A DNA stretch of 64,000 nucleotides from Cronobacter turicensis z3032 (GTDB lineage Bacteria; Pseudomonadota; Gammaproteobacteria; Enterobacterales; Enterobacteriaceae): assembly GCA_000027065.2 (NCBI GenBank), contig FN543093.2, positions 1,740,074 through 1,804,073 of the forward strand, given 5' to 3'. This document shows, piece after piece, positions 40,687 to 49,246 of the stretch; the first letter of the stretch is position 1, and every line of letters begins with the position of its first letter. A program made the translations under genes and the position numbers. Below the pieces are notes generated by a model, which was given only the letters and a program-made list of their open reading frames with translations, did no database searches and had not been told where the DNA came from.

Positions 40687-41991
40687 TTGACTACGCCATT
40701 AAGAAAGATCGTTATCGTGGGCGGCGGCGCCGGCGGACTGGAGCTCGCAACACAGCTCGGTCACAAACTGGGCCGCGGCAAAAAAGCGAAAGTCACGCTT
40801 GTCGATCGCAACCACAGCCACCTGTGGAAACCGCTGCTGCATGAAGTGGCGACCGGTTCGCTGGATGAGGGCGTCGACGCGCTGAGCTATCTGGCGCACG
40901 CGCGCAACCACGGTTTCCAGTTCCAGCTGGGCTCGGTGGTGGATATCAACCGCGAAGCCAAAACCCTGACGCTTGCCGAACTGCGTGATGAGAAGGGCGA
41001 GCTGCTGGTGGCTGAACGTAAAGTGCCTTATGACACGCTGGTCATGGCGCTCGGCAGCACCTCTAACGACTTCAACACGCCGGGTGTGAAAGATCACTGC
41101 ATCTTCCTCGACAACCCGCATCAGGCGCGCCGTTTCCATCAGGAAATGCTCAATCTGTTCCTGAAATACTCCGCTAACCTCGGTGCTAACGGCAAAGTGA
41201 ATATCGCGATTGTCGGCGGCGGCGCGACGGGCGTTGAGCTCTCCGCTGAACTGCATAATGCGGTTAAACAGCTGCACAGCTATGGCTATAAAGGGCTTAC
41301 CAACGAAGCGCTGAACGTAACACTGGTGGAAGCGGGCGAGCGTATTCTGCCTGCGCTGCCGCCGCGCATCTCAAGCGCTGCGCATAATGAGCTGACCAAG
41401 CTGGGCGTGCGCGTGCTCACCAACACCATGGTGACCAGCGCGCAGGAAGATGGTCTCAACACCAAAGACGGCGAATTTATTCAGGCTGACCTGATGGTCT
41501 GGGCGGCGGGCATCAAAGCGCCGGATTTCATGAAAGAGATTGGCGGCCTGGAAACCAACCGCATCAACCAGCTGGTGGTCGAGCAGACGCTGCAAACCAC
41601 GCGCGACCCTGACATCTTCGCTATCGGCGACTGCGCGTCCTGCCCGCGCCCGGAAGGCGGTTTCGTCCCGCCGCGCGCCCAGGCCGCGCACCAGATGGCC
41701 TCCTGCGCGCTGGATAACATCCTGGCGCAAATCAAAGGCAAGCCGCTTAAGCCCTATGTTTACAAAGACAAAGGCTCGCTGGTCTCGCTGTCGAAATTCT
41801 CCACCGTCGGCAGCCTGATGGGCAACCTGATGCGCGGCTCGATGATGATTGAAGGGCGTATCGCGCGCTTTGTTTATATCTCGCTGTATCGTATGCACCA
41901 GATTGCGCTGCACGGTTACTTCAAAACCGGGCTGATGATGCTGGTGGGCAGTATCAACCGGGTGATCCGCCCGCGTCTGAAACTGCACTAA
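40687..41991 (+). CDS. ndh: Ndh, type II NADH:quinone oxidoreductase
   Basis: Ndh is the single-subunit, non-proton-pumping NADH dehydrogenase on the inner face of the membrane. The start is TTG 40687 ([20 protein letters not shown]), preceded by AAGGGGG. The 434-residue product equals the E. coli length. It has the FAD motif [10 protein letters not shown], the NADH-binding [17 protein letters not shown] (about residues 173-190), [20 protein letters not shown] and an amphipathic C terminus ([20 protein letters not shown]) that attaches to the membrane. FNR control is seen upstream. Confidence 0.98.
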   Translation: MTTPLRKIVIVGGGAGGLELATQLGHKLGRGKKAKVTLVDRNHSHLWKPLLHEVATGSLDEGVDALSYLAHARNHGFQFQLGSVVDINREAKTLTLAELRDEKGELLVAERKVPYDTLVMALGSTSNDFNTPGVKDHCIFLDNPHQARRFHQEMLNLFLKYSANLGANGKVNIAIVGGGATGVELSAELHNAVKQLHSYGYKGLTNEALNVTLVEAGERILPALPPRISSAAHNELTKLGVRVLTNTMVTSAQEDGLNTKDGEFIQADLMVWAAGIKAPDFMKEIGGLETNRINQLVVEQTLQTTRDPDIFAIGDCASCPRPEGGFVPPRAQAAHQMASCALDNILAQIKGKPLKPYVYKDKGSLVSLSKFSTVGSLMGNLMRGSMMIEGRIARFVYISLYRMHQIALHGYFKTGLMMLVGSINRVIRPRLKLH

Positions 41992-42176
41992 GCACGCCAT
42001 CCGCCTCTGTCACCCAGGGGCGGATGACATTTTATTTCCGTCGCCTTTTCCCTTCAGACTCCTCTTAATCCGCGGTTCTGCCCGACGTAATCCTGCTTTT
42101 TGAGTCGTTTTCCGATAGGCCATCTGTGGCCTTAATTGCAAAATTGTTACTAATTGCACAGCCGGGAGGAATTCCT

Positions 42177-42716
42177 GTGAATAAATCAATGTTAGCGGGT
42201 ATTGGTATCGGGGTTGCATCTGCGCTGGGCGTAGCGGCGGTGGCCAGTCTGGATGTATTCAGCGCTTCGCCGAAATATGCCCAGGTGGTTTCCGCCACGC
42301 CGATTAAAGAGACGGTGAAAACGCCGCGTCAGGAATGTCGTAACGTGACGGTGACGCACCGCCGTCCGGTTCAGGATGAAAACCGCCTGACCGGCTCGGT
42401 ACTGGGCGCGGTTGCAGGCGGCGTTATCGGTCATCAGTTTGGCGGCGGTCGCGGTAAAGATGTCGCTACGGTCGTGGGCGCGCTGGGCGGCGGCTATGCC
42501 GGCAACCAGATCCAGGGCCACCTGCAGGAAGGCGATACCTACACCACGACGCAGCAGCGCTGCAAAACGGTTTATGACAAAGCAGAGAAAATGCTGGGTT
42601 ACGATGTGACATACCGCATCGGGGAAGAGCAGGGCAAAATCCGTATGGATAACGACCCGGGGAGCCGTATCCCGCTGGACAGCAACGGACAGCTGGTACT
42701 GAATCAGAAAACCTGA
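42177..42716 (+). CDS. ycfJ: YcfJ, glycine-zipper envelope protein
   Basis: A 179-residue protein equal in length to E. coli YcfJ. The start is GTG 42177 with GGGAGGA upstream; an in-frame ATG at 42126 gives an unrelated extension. It has an N-terminal hydrophobic segment (MNKSMLAGIGIGVASALGVA) and a glycine-zipper region (LGAVAGGVIGHQFGGGRGKD, then GALGGGYAGNQIQG) that can form helix pairs in membranes. Two Cys residues flank the zipper (QECRNV, QQRCKTV). The role is unknown; related genes respond to envelope stress. Confidence 0.93.
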   Translation: MNKSMLAGIGIGVASALGVAAVASLDVFSASPKYAQVVSATPIKETVKTPRQECRNVTVTHRRPVQDENRLTGSVLGAVAGGVIGHQFGGGRGKDVATVVGALGGGYAGNQIQGHLQEGDTYTTTQQRCKTVYDKAEKMLGYDVTYRIGEEQGKIRMDNDPGSRIPLDSNGQLVLNQKT

Positions 42717-42742
42717 AAATAAAACAGCGTTACGCACCAATT

Positions 42743-42778
42743 GCCCCTCTTGCACTCAGGCTGAGGGGCTTTTTTTTT
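42743..42778 (+). terminator. Rho-independent terminator of ycfJ
   Basis: GCCCCTC/GAGGGGC stem (42743-42749, 42763-42769) followed by nine T residues. Confidence 0.92.
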
Positions 42779-42800
42779 GCTTATGCAGGTGAATGAGAAC

Positions 42801-42855
42801 CAAAAAGCGTTGTGAAAACGCTTATGCCACACGGTGAGGTGAGACATAAGCGTTT
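42801..42855 (-). promoter_or_regulatory. Two mutually exclusive hairpins (possible attenuator/terminator)
   Basis: On the minus strand AAACGCTTATG (42855-42845) can pair perfectly with CATAAGCGTTT (42826-42816), an 11-bp stem. The second segment can instead pair with a third, as AAGCGTT-TTCAC-AACGCTT, followed by TTT (to 42803). The first structure would block the second, which looks like a short terminator. The element lies 9 bp past the 51-codon frame on the same strand. Confidence 0.5.
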
Positions 42856-42863
42856 AAGGACAA

Positions 42864-43019
42864 TTACATAGCATTGTGTTGTCTGAATAAGATAAAACCA
42901 GTGATCAGCACTGAGAGAAATGCGAAAAGAATAGAACCACCGCAGAACAACCAAAGGCCAAATAACAATGTTATTACTATTAGCACCTTAAATAATGGTA
43001 ATAGCAAAACCATGTTCAT
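42864..43019 (-). CDS. Possible 51-residue hydrophobic membrane peptide
   Basis: A short frame of 51 codons (ATG 43019, or ATG 43013 two codons in, which has GAAGGA at better spacing). It encodes MNMVLLLPLFKVLIVITLLF, then a short Gly/Cys turn (LWLFCGGS) and a second hydrophobic stretch ILFAFLSVLITGFILF, ending in the polar tail RQHNAM. It is thus a predicted two-helix hairpin in the inner membrane. I do not recognise it. It is AT-rich and uses rare codons (ATA, CTA, TTA), unlike the neighbours. Its start overlaps the stop of an upstream 39-codon frame (ATGA). Expression is not shown by sequence alone. Confidence 0.5.
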   Translation of the reverse strand: MNMVLLLPLFKVLIVITLLFGLWLFCGGSILFAFLSVLITGFILFRQHNAM

Positions 43020-43135
43020 CTTCCTTCTGTAGGTGTATAGCCAAAAAGCGTCTCGTGCCTTCCATATCTGAAACTCGATACACCACGGATACTGTGTGGA
43101 AAAACGTGCTCGTCCCTGTACGGCCCCGTCTTCAT
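43016..43135 (-). CDS. Possible 39-residue basic/aromatic peptide upstream of it
   Basis: A 39-codon frame starting at ATG 43135 (MKTGPYRDEHVFPHSIRGVS, ending FGYTPTEGR). AGGAG lies at 43147-43151, 11 bases before the ATG, a longer spacing than ideal. It ends in an ATGA overlap with the hydrophobic 51-codon frame, so it may be a coupled partner or a leader. There is no recognisable similarity; it could equally be chance. Confidence 0.22.
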   Translation of the reverse strand: MKTGPYRDEHVFPHSIRGVSSFRYGRHETLFGYTPTEGR

Positions 43136-43167
43136 GACGTAAATAGCTCCTGTTCTAATAATTGGTG

Positions 43168-43185
43168 GTGCTAATTAATTAGCAC
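43168..43185. promoter_or_regulatory. 18-bp perfect palindrome, candidate operator
   Basis: GTGCTAATTAATTAGCAC is fully self-complementary. It lies about 17 bp upstream of the AGGAG of the small minus-strand frames, in an AT-rich stretch, so it is well placed as an operator for a dimeric repressor. The bases from 43,186 to 43,319, up to comR's downstream side, hold no other recognisable element. Confidence 0.55.
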
Positions 43186-43358
43186 ACGAATAATCATTTC
43201 TTTGACCGTAAAAGAGTAGCTATTCTGGAGGATATATTTGCCAGTTTTTACCTATTAATAAATGTAACAGAAAGGCGCTCTGTGGGAATGAGATATTCAT
43301 TTGGGTTATAAATGGGAGTGTGGGCGACGGGCGCCGCCCACGAAACAACAGAAATGCT

Positions 43359-43988
43359 TTACAGCAGGTGCGGCCACAGTCGCATAGTCATATTCACAAT
43401 CTCAATCAATTCATCCTGCGTGGCGCCTTCACGGGCGCTGACAGACATACCGTGCACCAGGCAACTGATAAAGCGTACCAGCGCGGGCAGATCGCAATGC
43501 TGCGGAATTTCATTTTGCGCCTGACGCTCGCTTAAAAAGCGCAGCAAAATCGCTTCGCGTTGCGTATGGCGCGATTTCAGCGTGGCGGCAATCTCTTCAG
43601 ACGACGCGGCAAGCGCGGCGGAAGTGGTCACCATAAAGCAACCCGCAGGGGTCTCTTTACTGGCGAAGCAGCGCGCTACCGCGCAAAGGTAGTCGTGCAG
43701 CGCTTCGTCAACGCGTTTATCGGCGTGAAACAGGAGCGTTTCCTGCTGCTGTGCAAACCGCGCGATATAGCGGTCGAGCACGGCGCGGAACAGCCCCTCT
43801 TTATTGGTGAACTCAGCATACAGCGTCGGGGCTTTCGCGCCGGTCGCTTCGACGAGATGCGCGAGCGACGTCGCTTCGTAACCGTGCTGCCAGAAGAGTG
43901 CCATGGCCTTATCAAGCGCCGCTTCCCTGTCGAACACTTTTGGTCGGCCACGGCTTTTTTTTGCGCAACTTTGGACTTCTGTTGTCAT
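43359..43988 (-). CDS. comR: ComR, TetR-family repressor of bhsA
   Basis: ComR (YcfQ) is a copper-responsive TetR-family repressor of the outer-membrane stress protein gene bhsA in E. coli. The 209-residue product (E. coli 210) has the N-terminal SRGRPKVFDREAALDKAMAL and the helix-turn-helix TSLAHLVEATGAKAPTLYAE (about residues 42-61). The C-terminal ligand domain holds several Cys residues (YLCAVARCF, AGCFM) and is more diverged. It is divergent from bhsA over 252 bp, which carry the probable operators. Confidence 0.94.
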   Translation of the reverse strand: MTTEVQSCAKKSRGRPKVFDREAALDKAMALFWQHGYEATSLAHLVEATGAKAPTLYAEFTNKEGLFRAVLDRYIARFAQQQETLLFHADKRVDEALHDYLCAVARCFASKETPAGCFMVTTSAALAASSEEIAATLKSRHTQREAILLRFLSERQAQNEIPQHCDLPALVRFISCLVHGMSVSAREGATQDELIEIVNMTMRLWPHLL

Positions 43989-44112
43989 AGTGCCGTTTAA
44001 CCTCTTTATGTAAACCTGCTACCAAAATACCCCTTTTCGCACCAGGAGTACCAGCAAAACCGCGCCATGAATGCTTTTACAGGCGATTCTGTAAGGGCTG
44101 CCGTTATTAATA

Positions 44113-44198
44113 TAACGATCGTTAAAAATTATATTGACATGTGATGCGGATCACAACTATTCTTTACCTATCGATCGTTAATTAAATAATTTTTAACG
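44113..44198. promoter_or_regulatory. bhsA promoter with ComR-like operators and CRP box
   Basis: TTGACA (44134-44139), 18 bp and TATTCT (44158-44163) make a sigma-70 promoter. A perfect CRP-type site TGTGATGCGGATCACA (44140-44155) fills the spacer. TAACGATCGTTA (44113-44124) is a perfect 12-bp palindrome just upstream of the -35, and a related ATCGATCGTTA (about 44170-44180) is near the start site. A 13-bp perfect inverted repeat CGTTAAAAATTAT (44120-44132) / ATAATTTTTAACG (44186-44198) flanks the promoter. The palindromes are the likely ComR sites. Confidence 0.7.
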
Positions 44199-44240
44199 AC
44201 CACGTAACCAAATCCGCATTACAAAAGAAAGGGTACCCAC

Positions 44241-44498
44241 ATGAAAAACGTTAAAGCACTGTTAGCCGCCGCGGTCCTGAGTTCACTGTCATTCGCAAGC
44301 GTCGCCGCCGTTCAGGTGCAGTCCACTCCGGCTGGGCAGCAGAAAGCGGGCACCGTCTCTGCGACGGCCGGGACTAACCTCTCCTCGCTGGAAGCCGAGC
44401 TTTCGCAAAAAGCTGACGAGATGGGCGCAAAATCGTTCCGTATTACCTCAGCGAATGGCCCGAACAATCTGCACGGCACCGCGGTTATCTATAAATAA
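44241..44498 (+). CDS. bhsA: BhsA, outer-membrane stress/biofilm protein
   Basis: BhsA (YcfR/ComC) is a small DUF1471 outer-membrane-associated protein that lowers copper permeability and affects biofilm and stress resistance. The 85-residue product equals the E. coli length. It has a cleavable signal peptide (MKNVKALLAAAVLSSLSFAS, cleavage near residue 22) and the family domain ending SFRITSANGPNNLHGTAVIY. It is preceded by AAGAAAGGG and followed by a strong terminator, so it is a single-gene transcript controlled by the divergent ComR. Confidence 0.97.
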   Translation: MKNVKALLAAAVLSSLSFASVAAVQVQSTPAGQQKAGTVSATAGTNLSSLEAELSQKADEMGAKSFRITSANGPNNLHGTAVIYK

Positions 44499-44520
44499 GC
44501 CGTCACGGTCGCACCGTTTA

Positions 44521-44548
44521 AGGCCCTGTCATCGGACAGGGCCTTTTT
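44521..44548 (+). terminator. Rho-independent terminator of bhsA
   Basis: Ten-bp perfect stem AGGCCCTGTC/GACAGGGCCT with an ATCG loop, then five T residues. Confidence 0.95.
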
Positions 44549-44552
44549 CGTT

Positions 44553-45527
44553 TCAGATGGCGTCGCTGGCGGGCATTGACGGGTGCGCGGTGACGTTAAC
44601 CGGCACGCCGGAGCGCAGGCGCAGGGCATGGCCCATGACCTCCCGGTCGGTCTGCGGCGCGGCTTCAAAAGTTTTCAGCATCGCGTCCAGCACAATCGGC
44701 AGCGTTTTGGGGTCATCCTCAATGCGTTTCGACAGCGGCTGATGCACCTCGACAAAATGACGTCCATCCGGCTCGATGGACGCTTTCACCGGCGCGTTAA
44801 TGATATTGACGCGCGTACCGACCGGCACCACGCTGAAGAGGTGTTTGATATCGTCATCGCGCAGGCGAATACAGCCGGAGCTGACGCGCATGCCGATACC
44901 GAAATCCGCATTCGTGCCGTGCAGCAGATACACGCCGCCGTAGGCCGCAAGACGAATGGCGTGGTGGCCCATCGGGTTTTCCGGCCCGGCAGGCACGACC
45001 GGCGGTAAATCGATTCCCTGCGCTTTATAACGCGCACGGATATTGGCCGTCGGCGTCCAGGTTGGATTGGCGCGCTTTTGCGAGACCGTGGTTTGCATCG
45101 TCGGTGTCAGCGTATCGCCGTCGAGCTGGCCGATGCCTATCGGGTAAACAGTGACGCTCTTTTCGCCCGGTGGGAAATAGTACAGCCGCAGCTCGGCAAT
45201 ATTAATCAGAATGCCTTCGCGCGGCGCATCCGGCAGCAGCATCTGGCGCGGAATCGTCAGCACGCTGCCCGCGCGCGGGACATACGGATCAACGCCGGGG
45301 TTGGCCTGCAACAGCGCCAGAAAGCCGACGTTATACCGTTTGGCGATGGCCTCCAGCGAGCCGCCGTCGTCCGCCACTGTGTGATACAGCGTTTCGCCAA
45401 TCAGCCGACTCCCCGGCGCGGGGAGGGGGTAAGTATTCGCCAGCGCCTGGTTTGCGCCAAGCGTCATGCTGGCGACCAACGCGAGCCATGACAGCCAGCG
45501 TGAAAAACGTGCATATTCTCTTTTCAT
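44553..45527 (-). CDS. ldtC: LdtC, L,D-transpeptidase attaching Braun lipoprotein
   Basis: LdtC (YcfS) is a periplasmic L,D-transpeptidase that links Lpp to peptidoglycan. The 324-residue product (E. coli 320) has a signal peptide (cleavage near ...GANQALA, about residue 30). A LysM domain follows (YHTVADDGGSLEAIAKRYNV onward), then the YkuD domain with HGTNADFGIGMRVSSGCIRL, whose Cys is about residue 219. It converges with bhsA and lies upstream of mfd on the same strand as mfd. The interval to mfd has small hairpins only. Confidence 0.96.
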   Translation of the reverse strand: MKREYARFSRWLSWLALVASMTLGANQALANTYPLPAPGSRLIGETLYHTVADDGGSLEAIAKRYNVGFLALLQANPGVDPYVPRAGSVLTIPRQMLLPDAPREGILINIAELRLYYFPPGEKSVTVYPIGIGQLDGDTLTPTMQTTVSQKRANPTWTPTANIRARYKAQGIDLPPVVPAGPENPMGHHAIRLAAYGGVYLLHGTNADFGIGMRVSSGCIRLRDDDIKHLFSVVPVGTRVNIINAPVKASIEPDGRHFVEVHQPLSKRIEDDPKTLPIVLDAMLKTFEAAPQTDREVMGHALRLRSGVPVNVTAHPSMPASDAI

Positions 45528-45659
45528 TTACCGATCCCAAAGGCGGAGAAGTTTTTGTAATTCATAGATAAAGAGAGAAGTATGGCGGGGCTTCGTCCAG
45601 GAAACCCTGGACGATTGCAAAGGATTGTAAAGTTACGCCCCGGGCGGGGCGTGATCGGA

Positions 45660-48600
45660 TTACGGGAGGGTGTGTTCGGCGAGCTGCGCCATAAACTGAC
45701 GCACCCATTCCATACGGTTTTTACGCTCGTCCAGCTCGCGGAAGAACTTCAGGCGCGTCGGGCCATCGAGGCGGTAATGCTGCGGCTCTTTTTGCAACAG
45801 GCCAATAAGCCAGCCAGGATCGACATGGTTTTTCTCGGCAAACTCAATGGTGCCGCCTTTCTCATTGGCCTCGATTTTACGCACGCCAAGCTTCTGCGCC
45901 TGCTGGCGCAGGGCGGCGATATCCAGCAGCGTACGCGCCGGGTCCGGCAGCAGACCAAAGCGGTCGATAAGCTCCACTTTGATCTCCTCAAGCTCCTGCT
46001 CTTTTTTGGCGCTGGCAATGCGCTTGTAGAACGACAGGCGCGTATTCACATCCGGAATGAACGCCTCCGGCAGTAGCGACGGCATTCGCAACTCCACTTC
46101 CGTCTGCTGGCTGGTGAGATCCTCAAGCGATGGCTCGCGCCCGGCTTTCAGCGCGTCAACGGCGTTTTCCAGAAGCTCCATATAGAGCGAGAAGCCAATG
46201 GTTTCCATCTGTCCACTCTGATCTTCACCCAGCAGCTCGCCCGCGCCGCGAATTTCCAGATCGTGCGTCGCCAGTGCAAAGCCCGCGCCCAGATCCTCCA
46301 GTGAGGCGATCGCCTCCAGACGTTTCTGGGCATCGGTAGTCATCGCCTTCGGCGGCGGGGTCAGCAGCCAGGCATAGGCCTGATGGTGCGAACGACCGAC
46401 GCGGCCGCGCAGCTGGTGCAGCTGTGCGAGACCAAAATGATCGGCGCGTTCGATGATGATGGTATTGGCGGTCGGAATATCGATGCCGGTTTCGATTATC
46501 GTGGTACAGACCAGCACGTTAAAGCGCTGGTGGTGGAAATCGTTCATCACCCGCTCAAGTTCGCGCTCGCGCATCTGGCCGTGACCGATGGCGATACGCG
46601 CCTCCGGCACCAGATTCGCCAGCCGCTCGGCGGCTTTCTGAATGTTTTCGACATCATTATATAGGTAATAGACCTGACCGCCGCGCAGCACTTCACGCAG
46701 GATAGCCTCGCGCACCACCAGATTGTCATACTCGCGCACGAAGGTTTTCACCGCCAGACGACGCGCGGGCGGCGTGGCGATAATCGACAGATCGCGCATG
46801 CCGCTCATCGCCATGTTTAGCGTGCGCGGAATAGGCGTCGCGGTGAGCGTCAGAATATCGACATCGGCGCGCATCGCCTTGATACGCTCTTTGTGACGCA
46901 CCCCGAAGCGGTGCTCTTCATCGACGATCAAAAGACCGAGGTCTTTCATTTTTACGTCGCTCTGCAACAGCTTGTGGGTGCCGATAAGAATATCGACTTT
47001 CCCGTCGGCGGCCTGCTCCAGCACCTGCGCCTGCTCTTTGGCGCTGCGAAAGCGCGACAGCAACTCAATGCGAACGGGCCAGTTGGCGAAGCGGTCACGG
47101 AAATTGTCGAAATGCTGCTGGGCCAGCAGGGTGGTCGGCACCAGCACCGCCACCTGCTTATTGTTCTCCACCGCCAGGAACGCCGCGCGCATCGCCACTT
47201 CGGTTTTACCAAAGCCCACGTCGCCGCACACCAGACGGTCCATCGCCAGCGGCTGGCACATGTCGCTCAGCACTGCATTGATCGCCTGCGCCTGATCCGG
47301 CGTGGTTTCAAACGGGAATCCTTCGCAGAAGAGCTGATACTGCTCTTTGTCATGCTTAAAGGCGAAACCGGATTTCGCGGCGCGCTGGGCGTAGATATCC
47401 AGCAGCTCCGCCGCCACGTCGCGCACTTTCTCCGCCGCTTTCTGGCGCGCTTTTGACCACGCGTCGCTGCCGAGCTTATGCAGCGGCGCGTTCTCTTCGG
47501 CCCCGCCCGCATAGCGGCTTATCAGATGCAGTGAAGAGACCGGCACATACAGCTTCGCGTCACCGGCGTAGGTCAGCATCAGGTATTCCGCCGTGATGCC
47601 GCCCGCTTCAAGCGTCGTCAGACCGGCGTAGCGGCCCACGCCATGCTCCAGATGCACCACCGGCTGTCCAGGACGCAGCTCCGCCAGGTTGCGGATGAGC
47701 GTATCCGGGTTAATGGTGCGGCGGCTCTCCTGACGACGGCGCGTGACGCGCTCGCCCAGCAAATCGCTTTCACAGATAAAAGCGCGGTGGCGCAGAGTAT
47801 CGATAAACCCGCGCTCCGACGCGCCGATGCTCAGGTAGCGTTCGCCTTCCTGCGCATCCTCCAGCCGCAAAAGACGCTTCGGCGCTATTTTGATGCGGGA
47901 CAGGAGTTCCGAGAGCGCCTCGCGGCGGCCCTCGCTTTCCACCGAGAAAATCACCGGCCCGGTGAAAGATTCCAGAAAGCGGCGCAGGCTGTCGAGCGGC
48001 GATTTCTGCTGGGCCTGGACGGCGATATCCGGCAGCGGCTGATAGCCCAGATTCGTATTGGCGGCTTTGTCGGCCAGCGCCTCGGTTTTCAGCTGCACGC
48101 GCGGCCAGGCTTTTAACTGCGCATGAAGTTCATCGGTGCGCAGCCAGAGCTCTTCCGGCGGCAGCAGCGGGCGCATCGGGTCCACGCCGCGGTTTTCAAA
48201 GCGCGCCACGGCGTCGGCCCAGAAGCGGTCGGCGCTGGCTTCCAGATCGCCCGTGCTCACCACCAGCGTGTTTTTCGGGAAATAACTGAACAGCGGCGGC
48301 AGCGGCTCGTTAAAGAACAGCGGCTGCCAGTATTCGATCCCGGCGGGCAGGGTGCCTTTGCTCACCTGCTGGTAGATATGCTCCGGGTCGCGCTTCACCT
48401 CGAAACGGTCGCGCCACTGGCTGCGGAACAGCTCAATGGCCGCTTTGTCGGTCGGGAATTCGTGCGCGGGCAGCAGGTTTATCGCTTCCACTTCTTCCAG
48501 CGTGCGCTGGGTATCGACATCAAACAACCGCAGGCTGTCGATTTCGTCATCGAAAAAGTCGATACGGTAAGGCTGCTCGCTGCCCATCGGGTAGAGATCG

Positions 48601-49106
48601 AGCAGCGCGCCGCGGGTGGCGTATTCGCCATGCGCCATCACCTGGTCCACATGGCGATAGCCCGCCTGATCCAGCTGGGCGCGCAGCGTGTCGCGCGATA
48701 ACTGCTGGCCTTTTTGCATCACCAGCGCGTGGCCATGCAGGAAGCTGTGCGGGCAGACGCGCTGCATCAGGGTGTTCACCGGCAGGATCAGCACGCCGCG
48801 CTGCATACCAGGCAACTGATAAAGCGTCGACAGGCGCGAGGAGATAATCTCCTGATGCGGCGAGAAGCTGTCATACGGCAGCGTCTCCCAGTCGGCCAGA
48901 TTCATCACCAGGCTTTCGGTAAATTGTTGAATTTCATCGTGCAGACGCAGGGCGGTTTGCATATCCGGCGCGATAAGCGCCAGCGGGCCGGCATGGCGTT
49001 CCGCCATTTCCGCCACCTCGACGGCGCAGGCCGCGCCGGTCAGTTCACCCAGTTGACGCTGATCGCCCGCTTTGACGGGCAGAGAGTAACGATATTGTTC
49101 AGGCAT
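45660..49106 (-). CDS. mfd: Mfd, transcription-repair coupling factor
   Basis: Mfd removes stalled RNA polymerase and recruits UvrA to the lesion. The 1148-residue product equals the E. coli length. It has the UvrB-like N-terminal module (QFTESLVMNLADWETLPYDS), the RNA polymerase interaction domain (GQPVVHLEHGVGRYAGL, about residue 480) and the RecG-like translocase. The Walker A is CGDVGFGKTEVAMRAAF, the Walker B LLIVDEEHRFGVRHKERI, followed by TATPIPRTL and the relay helix. ATG 49106 is preceded by a purine-rich site. It is divergent from lolC. Confidence 0.98.
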   Translation of the reverse strand: MPEQYRYSLPVKAGDQRQLGELTGAACAVEVAEMAERHAGPLALIAPDMQTALRLHDEIQQFTESLVMNLADWETLPYDSFSPHQEIISSRLSTLYQLPGMQRGVLILPVNTLMQRVCPHSFLHGHALVMQKGQQLSRDTLRAQLDQAGYRHVDQVMAHGEYATRGALLDLYPMGSEQPYRIDFFDDEIDSLRLFDVDTQRTLEEVEAINLLPAHEFPTDKAAIELFRSQWRDRFEVKRDPEHIYQQVSKGTLPAGIEYWQPLFFNEPLPPLFSYFPKNTLVVSTGDLEASADRFWADAVARFENRGVDPMRPLLPPEELWLRTDELHAQLKAWPRVQLKTEALADKAANTNLGYQPLPDIAVQAQQKSPLDSLRRFLESFTGPVIFSVESEGRREALSELLSRIKIAPKRLLRLEDAQEGERYLSIGASERGFIDTLRHRAFICESDLLGERVTRRRQESRRTINPDTLIRNLAELRPGQPVVHLEHGVGRYAGLTTLEAGGITAEYLMLTYAGDAKLYVPVSSLHLISRYAGGAEENAPLHKLGSDAWSKARQKAAEKVRDVAAELLDIYAQRAAKSGFAFKHDKEQYQLFCEGFPFETTPDQAQAINAVLSDMCQPLAMDRLVCGDVGFGKTEVAMRAAFLAVENNKQVAVLVPTTLLAQQHFDNFRDRFANWPVRIELLSRFRSAKEQAQVLEQAADGKVDILIGTHKLLQSDVKMKDLGLLIVDEEHRFGVRHKERIKAMRADVDILTLTATPIPRTLNMAMSGMRDLSIIATPPARRLAVKTFVREYDNLVVREAILREVLRGGQVYYLYNDVENIQKAAERLANLVPEARIAIGHGQMRERELERVMNDFHHQRFNVLVCTTIIETGIDIPTANTIIIERADHFGLAQLHQLRGRVGRSHHQAYAWLLTPPPKAMTTDAQKRLEAIASLEDLGAGFALATHDLEIRGAGELLGEDQSGQMETIGFSLYMELLENAVDALKAGREPSLEDLTSQQTEVELRMPSLLPEAFIPDVNTRLSFYKRIASAKKEQELEEIKVELIDRFGLLPDPARTLLDIAALRQQAQKLGVRKIEANEKGGTIEFAEKNHVDPGWLIGLLQKEPQHYRLDGPTRLKFFRELDERKNRMEWVRQFMAQLAEHTLP

Positions 49107-49246
49107 AGAAGGCGAAGCGTGCTCCGGTTGTGCCGCTTGTCCGGGATAAAAACCCGGCGACAGAGTGGGTTAGTGGTTCCATAAATCAGATCTGGGCTTT
49201 ATTATCGTTGATCACTTTGCATTAGCAACCGTACAAGACGGATTTC

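Noticed and set aside
43320..43341. Hairpin GTGGGCG...CGCCCAC beyond comR as terminator
   Set aside because: The stem is there but no T-run follows on the minus strand, so I did not list it as a terminator.
43312..43535. Two ~70-codon plus-strand frames over the 3' end of comR
   Set aside because: They overlap the well-supported comR on the other strand and have no ribosome site or recognised product.
45636..45652. CG-rich hairpin after mfd as terminator
   Set aside because: No T-run on the minus strand; a terminator for mfd could not be identified with confidence.
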